Assembly (NCBI GenBank): GCA_015207365.1
Contig: JADEXA010000054.1
Coordinates: forward strand, 1-50,933
Source: Vacuolonema iberomarrocanum LEGE 07170
GTDB taxonomy: Bacteria; Cyanobacteriota; Cyanobacteriia; Elainellales; Elainellaceae
Direction: 5' to 3'
Length of the DNA stretch: 50,933 bases
The notes below the pieces were generated by a model. It was given only the letters and a program-made list of their open reading frames with translations, was not told the origin of the DNA and ran no database searches. Positions 7,817 through 16,334 of the stretch are shown here, piece after piece. How positions within the stretch are numbered: position 1 is the first letter of the stretch; the number at the start of each line of letters is the position of its first letter. The translations under genes and the position numbers were made by a program.

Positions 7817-9694
7817 CTAGCTATAGGTTTCTTCGACCATGCGTTCGAGTTCACCAAAGGGAATGAGCCAGGTGACAGCGTAGGGATGGAGACTGCCTGT
7901 CAGCTTTTGACCATCGGTTGTCCAACCGCTATGCCCGACCAGGTCATACCATTGGGTATCTGTAATGCCCAGGTCAGTCATTGGAATGGCGATGGGTACC
8001 TCTGCGTCCGTCACGTTGGTGAGGCAGAGGATATGTTGGTCGCCATTGGGCGATCGCCGCAAAACCGCAAAAATCTTGGGAGAGAGAGAGAAGACTTGCT
8101 GGTCGCCATTGGGGTGAAAAGCTCGGTATTGGCGGCGTATGGAAAGCAGTTGCCCCAACCGTTGCACCACCTGGGCGGGTTGAGAATGGCGATCGCGCAG
8201 GGCTGTCAGCAGTTCCGCATCTTGCAGGGTTTGGCGGTTCATATCCCGTTTCACTTTGGTTTTAATGACTGACGCGACATCATTGCAGGTGCCAATGAGT
8301 CCGTGGAAATAGATACCCGGCACCCCCCGCAAAACCAGGGCAATGCTGCGCGATGCCACATACCGCTGCACTTGATGCGACAAATCTTCCAATGCATCAT
8401 CCAGGTTGAGCGCACTAAACCAGGTCGTGTTGATTTCGTAGGGTTCTTCCTGCCCGCCTTGAATGGTGCGATAGGAGATGAACGCGCCATGCTGCCGTGC
8501 CCGTTGCACCATAAAGTCAATTTTATCCTTCGATAAAATTTCTCGTACCCCCATCAAGCCAATGCCGTCATGGGTATCCAAAATGTTGAAAAACGTCGTG
8601 GTGGGAGATGGATAATCTAATGATTGGGCCCATTCTGTCAGATCGGAGGTGTCTTCCCGGTAGAAGGTGTAGAGCACCAGAGGCGGCAGGGCAAAGTTGT
8701 ATACCATCTGCGCTTCATCGCTACCATCGCCAAAGTAGGAAACGTTTTCGGTATGGGGCACATTGGTTTCAGTAATCAGCGCGGCGTGGGGTGCAACGAT
8801 GCCCAGGATGCGACGGAAAACCTTGACGATCGCATGGGTCTGCACCAGGCTGGCGCAGCGGGTTCCTGGTTGTTTCCATAGATAGGTGACGGCATCCAGG
8901 CGAATCAGATTGGCGCCATAGCGAACATAGCGGAGCAGGGTGGTGACGATCCGGAGCATCACCTCGGGATTGCCAAAGTTCAGATCCACTTGATCGGCGG
9001 AGAACGTTGTCCACACCCACACGGATCCGTTCATGCTCTGGAAGCGAGTCAGTACATCGGAGGTGCGGGGGCGAACCAGCGTTTCTCGCTCCTCTGGCGT
9101 CAAACCGTCTGGGGCCCCGTAGGTGATGAACATCTCCTGAAATCGGGGATTGCCATTCAGAAATTCTTGAAACGTTTGACTACTGGCGGAGATATGGTTA
9201 AACACTCCGTCAAACATCAGTTGAAAATTTTTTCCCAGGACTTCAATGTCTTTCCATGAGCCCAGTTGCGGATCGACGGCACCAAAGTTGATCACCGCAA
9301 ACCCCCGATCCGACGAGGATGGGAAAAAAGGCAGGATATGCAGCGTGTTGATGATGTCTTTGAAGGTGGGGATGGTGTTGAGAAAATCGGCCAGGGTGCG
9401 CAGGGGCGTGCGATCCTGGCTTTGCAGCACATCGCCGTAGGTAATTAGGATTACGTCCTGTTCGGTGAAGCGCTCCTTGGGGTCAAAGGCGCGATCGCGC
9501 TCAACGGTTTCTGGATGCTTGTAAGCATAGTGAACCCGCAGTTGTCGCTCTAGGGCAGGTAGGGTTTCGGCTGCGACGGTTTCCCCATAGAGCAGGGTGA
9601 GGTAATGGAGGAGGCGATCGCGGTCGTCTTCCGAAAGTTGGAGCAGCGGGCGATTGTAGTCGGGCTCAGGATTGTAGCGAATAGGATGTTGCAT
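7817..9694 (-). CDS. GH13 subfamily 18-type sugar phosphorylase (sucrose or glucosylglycerate phosphorylase-like)
   Basis: Enzymes of this type split an alpha-glucoside with phosphate to give glucose 1-phosphate. The 625-residue protein carries the GH13 regions: LHILPFFPSSSDRGFAV, FDGVFNH, the nucleophile Asp in IRLDAVTYLWK, the acid/base Glu in ALITETN, and the third Asp in ILDTHDGIG. The SSSDRGF loop and TYLWK are typical of sucrose phosphorylase relatives rather than amylases. There is no signal peptide, so it is cytoplasmic. It is longer than bifidobacterial sucrose phosphorylase (about 500 residues), with an extended N-terminus that fits the glucosylglycerate/sucrose-6-phosphate phosphorylase branch. 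Substrate cannot be decided by eye. It is monocistronic, with its own terminator. Confidence 0.85.
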   Translation of the reverse strand: MQHPIRYNPEPDYNRPLLQLSEDDRDRLLHYLTLLYGETVAAETLPALERQLRVHYAYKHPETVERDRAFDPKERFTEQDVILITYGDVLQSQDRTPLRTLADFLNTIPTFKDIINTLHILPFFPSSSDRGFAVINFGAVDPQLGSWKDIEVLGKNFQLMFDGVFNHISASSQTFQEFLNGNPRFQEMFITYGAPDGLTPEERETLVRPRTSDVLTRFQSMNGSVWVWTTFSADQVDLNFGNPEVMLRIVTTLLRYVRYGANLIRLDAVTYLWKQPGTRCASLVQTHAIVKVFRRILGIVAPHAALITETNVPHTENVSYFGDGSDEAQMVYNFALPPLVLYTFYREDTSDLTEWAQSLDYPSPTTTFFNILDTHDGIGLMGVREILSKDKIDFMVQRARQHGAFISYRTIQGGQEEPYEINTTWFSALNLDDALEDLSHQVQRYVASRSIALVLRGVPGIYFHGLIGTCNDVASVIKTKVKRDMNRQTLQDAELLTALRDRHSQPAQVVQRLGQLLSIRRQYRAFHPNGDQQVFSLSPKIFAVLRRSPNGDQHILCLTNVTDAEVPIAIPMTDLGITDTQWYDLVGHSGWTTDGQKLTGSLHPYAVTWLIPFGELERMVEETYS

Positions 9695-10695
9695 AAGGTT
9701 TCGTCTTCTTGCAGTCTTTAGAAGGGATGGGCAGACGTTTGAGATAGTTGTCCGGGATGCCAGTTCATTGCCGTTCTGGCTACTACCGATAATGAGTAGA
9801 CCAGAGCGAACATACGAAAGTAGCCCGAAGACCGCCCAACACGCTGATCTTCAAGGCACTCCGCAATTTATCGAACGATAGCATTCCTCATGCCGAGGTG
9901 TTTTGAGCCATGCTATCCAATCATCGAAAATAAAGCCAGGTTTCTGGCTGTCACCTCCGTGGTCGGGCATTTCAGGCAGAAACTACACACAGGTGCTCAT
10001 TTCAAGAATTTTTGGAGAAGAATCGAACTTCGTCTTGTCTTTGCATCCTGTCATCAAACGTACGACCGGATTTTCTATCCTCTTCTCTTCGCTGGTTCAA
10101 ACTGAACCTACGCATTTTGTTGATTTTGTGGCCGCGACCACAAAATCAAGAAATTTACTCAGGATTACGCAAGTTTTGCGTAGGGCCTGTCAAATTACGG
10201 CCATCGCTAGCTTGCAACTGATATCAAATCTGGTTGAAAAACCCAACTATCGCTTGTGCCCGCTGCTTTGCAGCGGGCACAAGCGATAGTTGGGTTTTAC
10301 GGCGATTGAACTGGATTCGATATTATCTGTTTTTTATACGGCAAAAAATAAAAATATGCCCCTCAGTTAAAGCTTCGAGCTAAGGGCGATCGCAGCATTT
10401 CATCCGACAACGTGACAGAGCCTCCGATCGCCAATCCCTTGGCAGCCTGACCCACTGAGATTAGAACGATATTTTCTGAAAGCTCCGTAAAATAAGGCTT
10501 TCAAGGGATTTTGGATTTCACCTGAGCGCGTAGCGCCATATCAAAACGGTGGCCTGCAGCCGTGCCATCAGCGCAACAATGTGATGCAAACAGACTTAGA
10601 GAAATTTTCAGTTCTTTAAAACCAATTGGGAGTGACCGTTGTACCGATAACAGAACGACGTTTAGTTTACTCACCGATTTTTTTGGAGAATCACT
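9695..10695. other. 1-kb gap between the phosphorylase and RTX genes
   Basis: No coding frame looks real. The gap holds a 12-bp hairpin (TTGATTTTGTGG/CCACAAAATCAA, about 10121-10150), the family B palindrome at 10221-10320, and a decayed family A copy around 10475-10550 (GAAAGCTCCG, GGCTTTC, then GAGCGCGTAGCGCCATATCAA). A GGAG ribosome-binding site precedes the RTX gene. No clear promoter was identified. Confidence 0.5.
10221..10320. repeat. Palindromic element (family B, copy 2)
   Basis: A perfect 29-bp inverted repeat (10238-10266 and 10270-10298) with a TTT loop has the same GTGCCCGCTGC core as the palindrome at 7490-7570. Outside it, ATATCAAATCTGGTTGA on the left and GAACTGGATTCGATAT on the right form an imperfect terminal inverted repeat. 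The stem sequence AAAACCCAACTATCG differs from copy 1 but is matched in both arms. Confidence 0.75.
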
Positions 10696-12666
10696 ATGAA
10701 CGCTTTACTCGTTAACTTGGTCAATTTGCTCATCGGCGAAATTTTTGGGAACGCAGCCCCTGGCATTCAAAACCTCGGCAGTGTTATTAGTGGCAGCAAT
10801 GGAAGGGATCGGATACAAGGCAGTGACGAAGAAGATCTAATTTTTGCGGGAGATGGTCGAGATACGGTTGCGGCAGGGGCCGGCAATGATTTCATCTTGG
10901 CGGGGAAAGGCGGCGACGTCGTGGTAGGTCAAACTGGAAGCGATGTTGCCCTCTTGGGAGCCGGACGTGACCGCTTCATCTGGAACAACGGCGACGGCAG
11001 CGACTTCATCAACGGTGGCTCTGGTTTTGATACGACTGAGGTCAACGGCGCTGACGGCGCGGGCGATGAATTTGACTTGGCTGAGGTCAACGGACAGGCG
11101 ATCTTCAACCGCCTCAATCTGGGGCCGTTCACCCTGACCAATGAGCGAATTGAACAATTTGAAATTAACGGTCTAGGTGGCGATGATTCGCTCACCGTTG
11201 GCGATCTGACCGAAAGCGCCGTGAAAAGAGTGTTGTTCTCGGGCGGTGAGGGCAACGATACGCTCGATGCCACGGCTAGCACCACGACGGTTAGAGCCTC
11301 CGGCGGTGCCGGTGACGACCTGTTGCTAGGAGGTTCTGCCGTCGATAGGTTTAAGGGCGATGCCGGCAACGATACCGTTGTTGGACAGCGGGGCGACGAC
11401 TTTGCCCGCCTAGGCGCGGGAGATGACCTCTTCATCTGGAACAACGGCGATGGCAGCGACTTTATCAGCGGTGGCGGTGGCTTCGATATTACTCAGGTCA
11501 ATGGTGCCGACGGGGCTGGCGATGAGTTTGACTTGGCGCAGGTAGAGGGTCAAGCGATCTTCAACCGCCTCAATCTGGGGCCGTTCACCCTGACCAATAT
11601 TAGAATCGAACAGTTTGAAATCAACGGTCAAGGCGGCGATGACTCCCTCACGGTGGGCGACTTGACCGGCAGCACGGTAGAAACGGTGGTGTTTTCGGGT
11701 GGTGAGGGCAACGATACGCTCGATGCTAGAGCCAGCAGCACGACCATTGAAGCGTTTGGTGGCGACGGTGATGATCTGTTGCTCGGGGGTTCCGCCGTCG
11801 ATACCTTTGAGGCGGGAGCGGGCGACGACATTGTGGTCGGGCAACGCGGCGACGACTTTGCTGACTTGGGTGCGGGCGATGACCGCTTCATCTGGAACAA
11901 CGGTGATGGCAGCGACTTCATCAACGGCGGCGCGGGTTTCGATGTTACTCAAGTCAATGGTGCCGATGGCGCAGGCGATGAGTTTGACCTTGTTGCAGTG
12001 GAAGGGCAAGCCATCTTCAACCGTCTCAATCTGGGGCTATTCACCCTAACCAATGAGGACATCGAGCAATTCGAAATCAACGGTCAAGGGGGCGATGATT
12101 CCTTCACCGTCGGTGACCTGACCGGCAGCACGGTGGAGTCGGTGGTCTTTTCTGGCGGTGAGGGCAACGACTTCCTCAATGCCAGCGGCACCTCCACGCC
12201 TGTTGTTGCTGACGGTGGCGATGGCGATGACATCCTGATCGGCGGCGACGGCGATGACATCCTGATCGGTGGCGATGGTGCCGACCTGCTCATTGGTGGA
12301 GGCGGGAATGACATCCTCATTGGGGGGGGAGGCGCCGAAACCTTTGGCTTTGCCGTTGAACGACTGCCAGGAGAGCAAGGCACCAACTTAATCCAAAACT
12401 TTGGAGCCGAAGACAGCATCTTCCTAAATACGAACCTCTTCACAGCGTTGACCGAAACGGCTAATGGGATGCTGGCCGCCAACGAATTTGAGGTTGTTAA
12501 CAGTGCCGAAGAGGCCGCTCTCAGTGAAGCTGCAATCGTTTACGGTGCGGCTACCGGAGCACTTTATTACAACCCTAACGGCAGTGAAGATGGCTTTGGC
12601 AATGGGGCTCAGATTGCCACCATCGAGGGCGCACCTATGCTCGACGCTAATAGTTTTACAGTATAG
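10696..12666 (+). CDS. RTX-type calcium-binding repeat protein with three 152-residue tandem repeats
   Basis: The 656-residue acidic protein is rich in GGxGxDxLxx-type nonapeptides (GGDGDDILIGGDGDDILIGG near residue 515) that bind calcium in a beta-roll, and it is probably exported by type I secretion. There is no N-terminal signal peptide. Three near-identical units repeat at exactly 456-bp spacing: the codons for FIWNNGDGSDFI start at 10975, 11431 and 11887. Each unit also contains QVNGADGAGDEFDLA, FNRLNLGPFTLTN and EINGQGGDDSLTVGDLTGS. The C-terminus (AETFGFAVERLPGEQGTNLI onward) resembles the secretion region of such proteins. GGAG precedes the ATG. A candidate exporter lies at 21128-23653, but the pairing is inferred. 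The stop codon belongs to a repeat element. Confidence 0.85.
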   Translation: MNALLVNLVNLLIGEIFGNAAPGIQNLGSVISGSNGRDRIQGSDEEDLIFAGDGRDTVAAGAGNDFILAGKGGDVVVGQTGSDVALLGAGRDRFIWNNGDGSDFINGGSGFDTTEVNGADGAGDEFDLAEVNGQAIFNRLNLGPFTLTNERIEQFEINGLGGDDSLTVGDLTESAVKRVLFSGGEGNDTLDATASTTTVRASGGAGDDLLLGGSAVDRFKGDAGNDTVVGQRGDDFARLGAGDDLFIWNNGDGSDFISGGGGFDITQVNGADGAGDEFDLAQVEGQAIFNRLNLGPFTLTNIRIEQFEINGQGGDDSLTVGDLTGSTVETVVFSGGEGNDTLDARASSTTIEAFGGDGDDLLLGGSAVDTFEAGAGDDIVVGQRGDDFADLGAGDDRFIWNNGDGSDFINGGAGFDVTQVNGADGAGDEFDLVAVEGQAIFNRLNLGLFTLTNEDIEQFEINGQGGDDSFTVGDLTGSTVESVVFSGGEGNDFLNASGTSTPVVADGGDGDDILIGGDGDDILIGGDGADLLIGGGGNDILIGGGGAETFGFAVERLPGEQGTNLIQNFGAEDSIFLNTNLFTALTETANGMLAANEFEVVNSAEEAALSEAAIVYGAATGALYYNPNGSEDGFGNGAQIATIEGAPMLDANSFTV

Positions 12667-12770
12667 TGCTACGCGCTTAGGTGAAAACCAATCATTTTTT
12701 GAACGCGCCGTAGCGTGAAGGTTTCAAAAAATATCTAGAGTGGATTCTGAGCGAACGGGCATTCGATCAG
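12662..12770. repeat. Decayed family A palindromic element overlapping the RTX stop codon
   Basis: The sequence starts TATAGTGCTACGCGCTTAGG, has a weakened hairpin (AATCATTTTTTGAACGCGCC against GGTTTCAAAAAATATCT), and ends with TGGATTCTGAGCGAACGGGC, related to the right arm of the 97-bp copies. The first bases TATAG contain the TAG stop of the RTX gene (12664-12666), so the element boundary defines the protein end. Confidence 0.6.
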
Positions 12771-12808
12771 AAGCTATCTCTCGGTGCATCGTGCCAATGA
12801 GCTACAAA

Positions 12809-12840
12809 AATAAGCGCAGGCAGTTATGCCTGCGCTTATT
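12809..12840 (-). terminator. Terminator of the psbEFLJ operon
   Basis: A 14-bp perfect stem (12809-12822 and 12827-12840, AATAAGCGCAGGCA) with a GTTA loop is followed on the minus strand by a T-run (complement of the A-run ending at 12810). It lies 70 bp beyond psbJ and also separates the convergent RTX gene. Confidence 0.75.
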
Positions 12841-12909
12841 GGCGTAACTAGATTCTGATGCAGCTCTAGTCAGTGTTTTTAAGGGTTGGCAACTCTTCGC
12901 TTACGGCGA

Positions 12910-13029
12910 CTAGATAGAGGAACCCAGTCCGGCGTATGCACCGTAGAAAAACAGACCCACAATTGCTAGCGCACCGAGACCTGCAATTGTTCCGACAACC
13001 CAGAGTGGAATTCTACCGTTGGACAGCAT
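12910..13029 (-). CDS. psbJ: Photosystem II protein J
   Basis: The 39-residue single-span thylakoid protein (MLSNGRIPLWVVGTIAG... ending GAYAGLGSSI) is a small PSII subunit near cytochrome b559, involved in electron transfer at the acceptor side and in assembly. The GRIPLWVV start and FFYGAYAGLGSS end are family hallmarks, and the length is normal. It is the last gene of the psbE-F-L-J operon, 188 bp after psbL, a longer gap than usual. Confidence 0.97.
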   Translation of the reverse strand: MLSNGRIPLWVVGTIAGLGALAIVGLFFYGAYAGLGSSI

Positions 13030-13217
13030 TTGAATGTTTTCTCCTGAATTTCTTTAATACAGCAAGGACGTTGGATCTAAAAAATGATCTTGTGTGATGA
13101 GAAAGATAAAAATCTGATGGCTTGAAAAATGAACGCAGCGATCGCCATTAAACCAACAGCATCCAAGGTTCAGACCCATTGCATCGATGAATGGCGATCG
13201 CTCAACTTCAGAGCGTT

Positions 13218-13340
13218 CTAGTTAAAGAAGTAGCTAGAAAACAGAATTCCTAGCACAAAGATCAGCAACAAACCCAAATACAGCGATGTCCGGTTAAGCT
13301 CAACAGGCTGCTTATTTGGATTAGGAATACGGTCGGGCAT
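13218..13340 (-). CDS. psbL: Photosystem II protein L
   Basis: The 40-residue PSII subunit reads MPDRIPNPNKQPVELNRTSL and ends LGILFSSYFFN, matching the highly conserved PsbL pattern with one membrane helix. It lies at the PSII monomer interface and is needed for normal QA function. It starts nine bases after the psbF stop, with GGAG upstream. Confidence 0.98.
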   Translation of the reverse strand: MPDRIPNPNKQPVELNRTSLYLGLLLIFVLGILFSSYFFN

Positions 13341-13349
13341 GGGAGTCTC

Positions 13350-13484
13350 CTATCGTTGGATGAACTGCATTGCGGCGATCGCACCCAAGAAGAAAATCGT
13401 GGGCACGGCGAGGGCATGAACAGATAACCAGCGAACCGTAAAAATCGGATAAGAAACTGGCTCATTCGGATTGTTGGCTGTCAT
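13350..13484 (-). CDS. psbF: Cytochrome b559 beta subunit
   Basis: The 44-residue protein (MTANNPNEPVSYPIFTVRWL...) has one helix with the heme-ligand His in RWLSVHALAVPTIF and the C-terminal MQFIQR. It shares one heme with PsbE in photosystem II. It lies 19 bp downstream of psbE in the standard order. Confidence 0.98.
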   Translation of the reverse strand: MTANNPNEPVSYPIFTVRWLSVHALAVPTIFFLGAIAAMQFIQR

Positions 13485-13503
13485 AGTGTTCTCTCGTGTC
13501 TTG

Positions 13504-13752
13504 CTAATTTTTCAAAAATTCGTCAATTTGCTGCTTCGCGGTGTCCCGATCTTGAACAATGGGAAGCTCTTGCCGCTCTTGGGTGAAGTATTCATTGGGC
13601 CGGGGCGTGCCAAAGATGTCGTAGGCAAGCCCTGTGCTCACAAACAGCCAACCTGCAATAAATAGTGCAGGGATTGTAATGCTGTGAATTACCCAGTAAC
13701 GAATACTCGTAATGATGTCTGAAAATGGTCTTTCCCCAGTGGTACCTGCCAT
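13504..13752 (-). CDS. psbE: Cytochrome b559 alpha subunit
   Basis: The 82-residue protein (MAGTTGERPFSDIITSIRYW) has one transmembrane helix with the heme-ligand His in RYWVIHSITIPALF, followed by the lumenal FGTPRPNEYFTQERQELPI segment conserved in PsbE. With PsbF it forms cytochrome b559, essential for PSII assembly. It is the first psb gene after ycf48, with a 279-bp gap that could carry a promoter, though no clear -35/-10 pair was identified. Confidence 0.98.
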   Translation of the reverse strand: MAGTTGERPFSDIITSIRYWVIHSITIPALFIAGWLFVSTGLAYDIFGTPRPNEYFTQERQELPIVQDRDTAKQQIDEFLKN

Positions 13753-14031
13753 TTCTCGGATGCCTCCGGCTTATCTAAAATGCGATCAGTTAATACTCAT
13801 GATACGGGAGTAGGGGATAGTCAAACAAGGGAATTCATAGATTCGCAGGGATGGTTGTCATTTGCTCGATCAGCGGCACAATCAACCTTCTGCGCACAAA
13901 TCCCTAGTCTTTCAGACATCAGATTTCCCATGCGATCCCCGGTCTGCGCGAAGCGGCTGTTTGAAACGCCTCGGGAAGCCTTGATTTTTCGTTCACACTG
14001 CGTACGAAAACCCAAGGCTTCATCCCCGACT

Positions 14032-15042
14032 CTAAGCAGCCTCACTCGGAGAAACATAGCGCAGCATCGTGCGGCCTTGTCCCAAAATAAAGCCATGCTC
14101 TTCATCCAGGAAAACGATGCGATAGAAATTCGAGGGGACATTCTCGACATCGCGATCCTTTTGCCAGGTTTCACCCCCATCGGTACTCATGAGCAAGTTG
14201 CCGCTGCCGCCTGCGACCCACACTTCGTTCTCGGTACGGTAGGCGAGATCCAGTAATCCCCAGCTGGTGGAGAACTCCGGCGCAAACTGTTCTTGCCAGT
14301 CTTCGAGGCTATTGGGCTCCGAAAATTGCACAAGGCCACCTCGTGCCAACAGCCATAGTTTGCCACCGGGCGCATAGCCCATGTTTTGCAGGCGGCGAGA
14401 GCTGGTGCGGTTGTGTTGCACCCAAGCATCTTGCCCTGGTTCCCAGGTGGAGTAGAAATTTCCACGAGCCGAAACGGCAACATAGCCACCTTCAGGCGAT
14501 CGCGCGATGTTCCGCAAAACCCCAACTGCTTCCTGAACCATGGCCTTCCAGGTGCGTCCGCCATCGTTTGTCTGATAGATTGCCCCCACATCAGTGGTCA
14601 TCTCAGCGGCCTTTGGTCCAAGCGCCAAGATAGTGTCGGGAGCTCCCGGAAGCTTCTCGCTCAGAGGAATGCGTGACCAGGATGTGCCGCCATCAGTCGT
14701 ATGCAGCAGGATACTGGGTTCGCCAACAATCCAACCCTCATCACCACTAAAGCTAACGGAGGTCAATGTATAAATTTGATTGTCGTTCAGGTTGACTTGC
14801 CGCTCTTCCCAGGTTTCACCCCCATCCTTGGTCTCTAGCAGAGTGGCATTTTTCCCCACCAACCAACCATGCTGCGGATCGCCCGTGAAGGCAATGTCCG
14901 AGAGGGTGGTTTCGGTGGGCAGAGTAATGACCTGCCACGGGTTGACATCGATGGAAGAGAGGTAGGCGCGGTTACATCCTGCCGACAGGATCGCGATCGC
15001 TACCACCAGAACCCGTACCAAATTGTTCAATAGTCCACGCAT
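14032..15042 (-). CDS. ycf48: Photosystem II assembly factor Ycf48
   Basis: Ycf48 (HCF136 in plants) is a lumenal seven-bladed beta-propeller that assists D1 insertion and early PSII reaction-centre assembly. The 336-residue protein begins with a signal sequence and lipobox LSAGC (Cys about 23), then repeated propeller motifs TxDGGxTWxxxxLP (TKDGGETWEERQ, TTDGGTSWSRIP, TNDGGRTWKAMV, STDGGETWQKDR). Length and motif spacing are normal. In many cyanobacteria rubredoxin, ycf48 and psbEFLJ lie together in this order, as here. Confidence 0.96.
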   Translation of the reverse strand: MRGLLNNLVRVLVVAIAILSAGCNRAYLSSIDVNPWQVITLPTETTLSDIAFTGDPQHGWLVGKNATLLETKDGGETWEERQVNLNDNQIYTLTSVSFSGDEGWIVGEPSILLHTTDGGTSWSRIPLSEKLPGAPDTILALGPKAAEMTTDVGAIYQTNDGGRTWKAMVQEAVGVLRNIARSPEGGYVAVSARGNFYSTWEPGQDAWVQHNRTSSRRLQNMGYAPGGKLWLLARGGLVQFSEPNSLEDWQEQFAPEFSTSWGLLDLAYRTENEVWVAGGSGNLLMSTDGGETWQKDRDVENVPSNFYRIVFLDEEHGFILGQGRTMLRYVSPSEAA

Positions 15043-15235
15043 GGAATTGTTCTAAACGACAGATAACAACGAACGATAGTCTTACGAGCAATAGGCGTTC
15101 GATCGGTCAGCCTCCGATCGGCAAGCTTATGAACAATAAAACGCCGACCGTTTCCCCTGCCAAACTCAGATAGGAAAATGGCAGCGAATTAGCAGACTAC
15201 CAATAAGAAAGATTCCCAGAATTGCTGGAAATGTT

Positions 15236-15571
15236 TTAGCGCAACCCATAGAGGCTGAGAAAAAACAATATACCCAACGCGAGCACCCCAAAAATAAGCG
15301 CGTTTTTACGGCCAGGGGGCATGGCATTGAAGCCAAACCCATAGTTCAGGTTTTCTTTGAACCCAGATGGCGAGCCCTTGGGCCCAATATTGCTGAATCG
15401 GGGTTTGCTGGCACCACAGACTGGGCAGCGCCAGGCTTCGGGCAATTCAGTAAACGGCGTATCGGCTACAACATTACTGGAACTATCGCCTCGGGTTGGC
15501 TCATAGACATAGCCACAGTTGGCGCATTCATAGCGATCGAGTGCATCTTGTTCAATGGTTGGTGCATTCAT
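15236..15571 (-). CDS. rubA: Membrane-anchored rubredoxin RubA
   Basis: This small iron protein is needed for photosystem assembly in oxygenic phototrophs. The rubredoxin fold shows both iron-binding knuckles, CANCGYVYEP and CPVCGASKPRF, and a C-terminal membrane helix (KNALIFGVLALGILFFLSLYG) anchors it. I chose the ATG at 15571 (MNAPTIEQ), giving 111 residues; an in-frame TTG nine bases upstream is less likely. It precedes ycf48 on the same strand, the conserved rubA-ycf48-psbEFLJ arrangement. A 193-bp gap separates it from ycf48. Confidence 0.95.
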   Translation of the reverse strand: MNAPTIEQDALDRYECANCGYVYEPTRGDSSSNVVADTPFTELPEAWRCPVCGASKPRFSNIGPKGSPSGFKENLNYGFGFNAMPPGRKNALIFGVLALGILFFLSLYGLR

Positions 15572-15676
15572 ATGATCCAATCGCCCCGCTTTCTGAAAGG
15601 TTTCTTTAAGATTCCTTTCTTAATTATTCCATAATTATTCCATGAAGCGGACAGGCAAACGGGGCGAACCTCAGTT

Positions 15677-16183
15677 TCAATCGCCCCTTTTACCGTTGCC
15701 GTTGCCATTTCCACTGCCATTTTTAGTGGGAGCCGTCTGACGAAACATATAAACCAGAATGGTTATGAGTCCAATGTTGATAAAAATGTCGGCAAAATTA
15801 AAAACCGGAAAGTTGATCAAGATGAAGTGAAAGAAATCGACAACGCTGCCGTCATTCAGAAAACGATCGATCCCATTTCCCAGAGCCCCAGCCAAGATCA
15901 ACCCAAAGCCGACTTGCTCCCAGCGAGTCAGCCGCGAGACCATGGCAAAGATAATTAAACCCAGGCTAGCTAGTAAAGAGAGCGATCGCAGCAACGCCGT
16001 CCGCCCTTCCAACACGCCAAATGCTGCACCCTCGTTGACCACATAGGTTAGATGGAAGACGCCTTCCCAAAGGGGTAGGCTTTCTCCTAGCTCAAAATTA
16101 CGAACGGTGAGGAGCTTGGTGTATTGGTCAATCACAATGCCCAATAGAGCCACCGTCCAAAACAATAGATTTCTCAGGCGCAT
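15677..16183 (-). CDS. lspA: Lipoprotein signal peptidase II
   Basis: This membrane aspartic protease removes the signal peptide of diacylglyceryl-modified prolipoproteins. The 168-residue protein has four hydrophobic segments and the family motifs VIDQYTKLL, VNEGAAFGVL, the catalytic region LAGALGNGIDRFLNDGSVVDFF, and VFNFADIFINIG with the second Asp. The C-terminus is a Gly/Asn-rich tail (NGSGNGNGNGKRG). It follows bioY on the same strand after 151 bp. Length is normal. Confidence 0.96.
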   Translation of the reverse strand: MRLRNLLFWTVALLGIVIDQYTKLLTVRNFELGESLPLWEGVFHLTYVVNEGAAFGVLEGRTALLRSLSLLASLGLIIFAMVSRLTRWEQVGFGLILAGALGNGIDRFLNDGSVVDFFHFILINFPVFNFADIFINIGLITILVYMFRQTAPTKNGSGNGNGNGKRGD

Positions 16184-16334
16184 GTTTTGCTTGGATACTT
16201 CAAACGCATGTCTTCATCGTAAAGTTCAACGGTACATTGGCCTGGGAAAACCGATGCGTTTCATGCCAATTCGCTAAGAACCCATTACCGCTCATTTTTG
16301 GGAACCTTCGCCAATGGAGCAGGATGCAGCGACA

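Noticed and set aside
10837..12482. Several long minus-strand frames opposite the RTX gene
   Set aside because: They are shadows of a repetitive, GC-rich coding sequence; the repeats make stop-free frames on the opposite strand likely.
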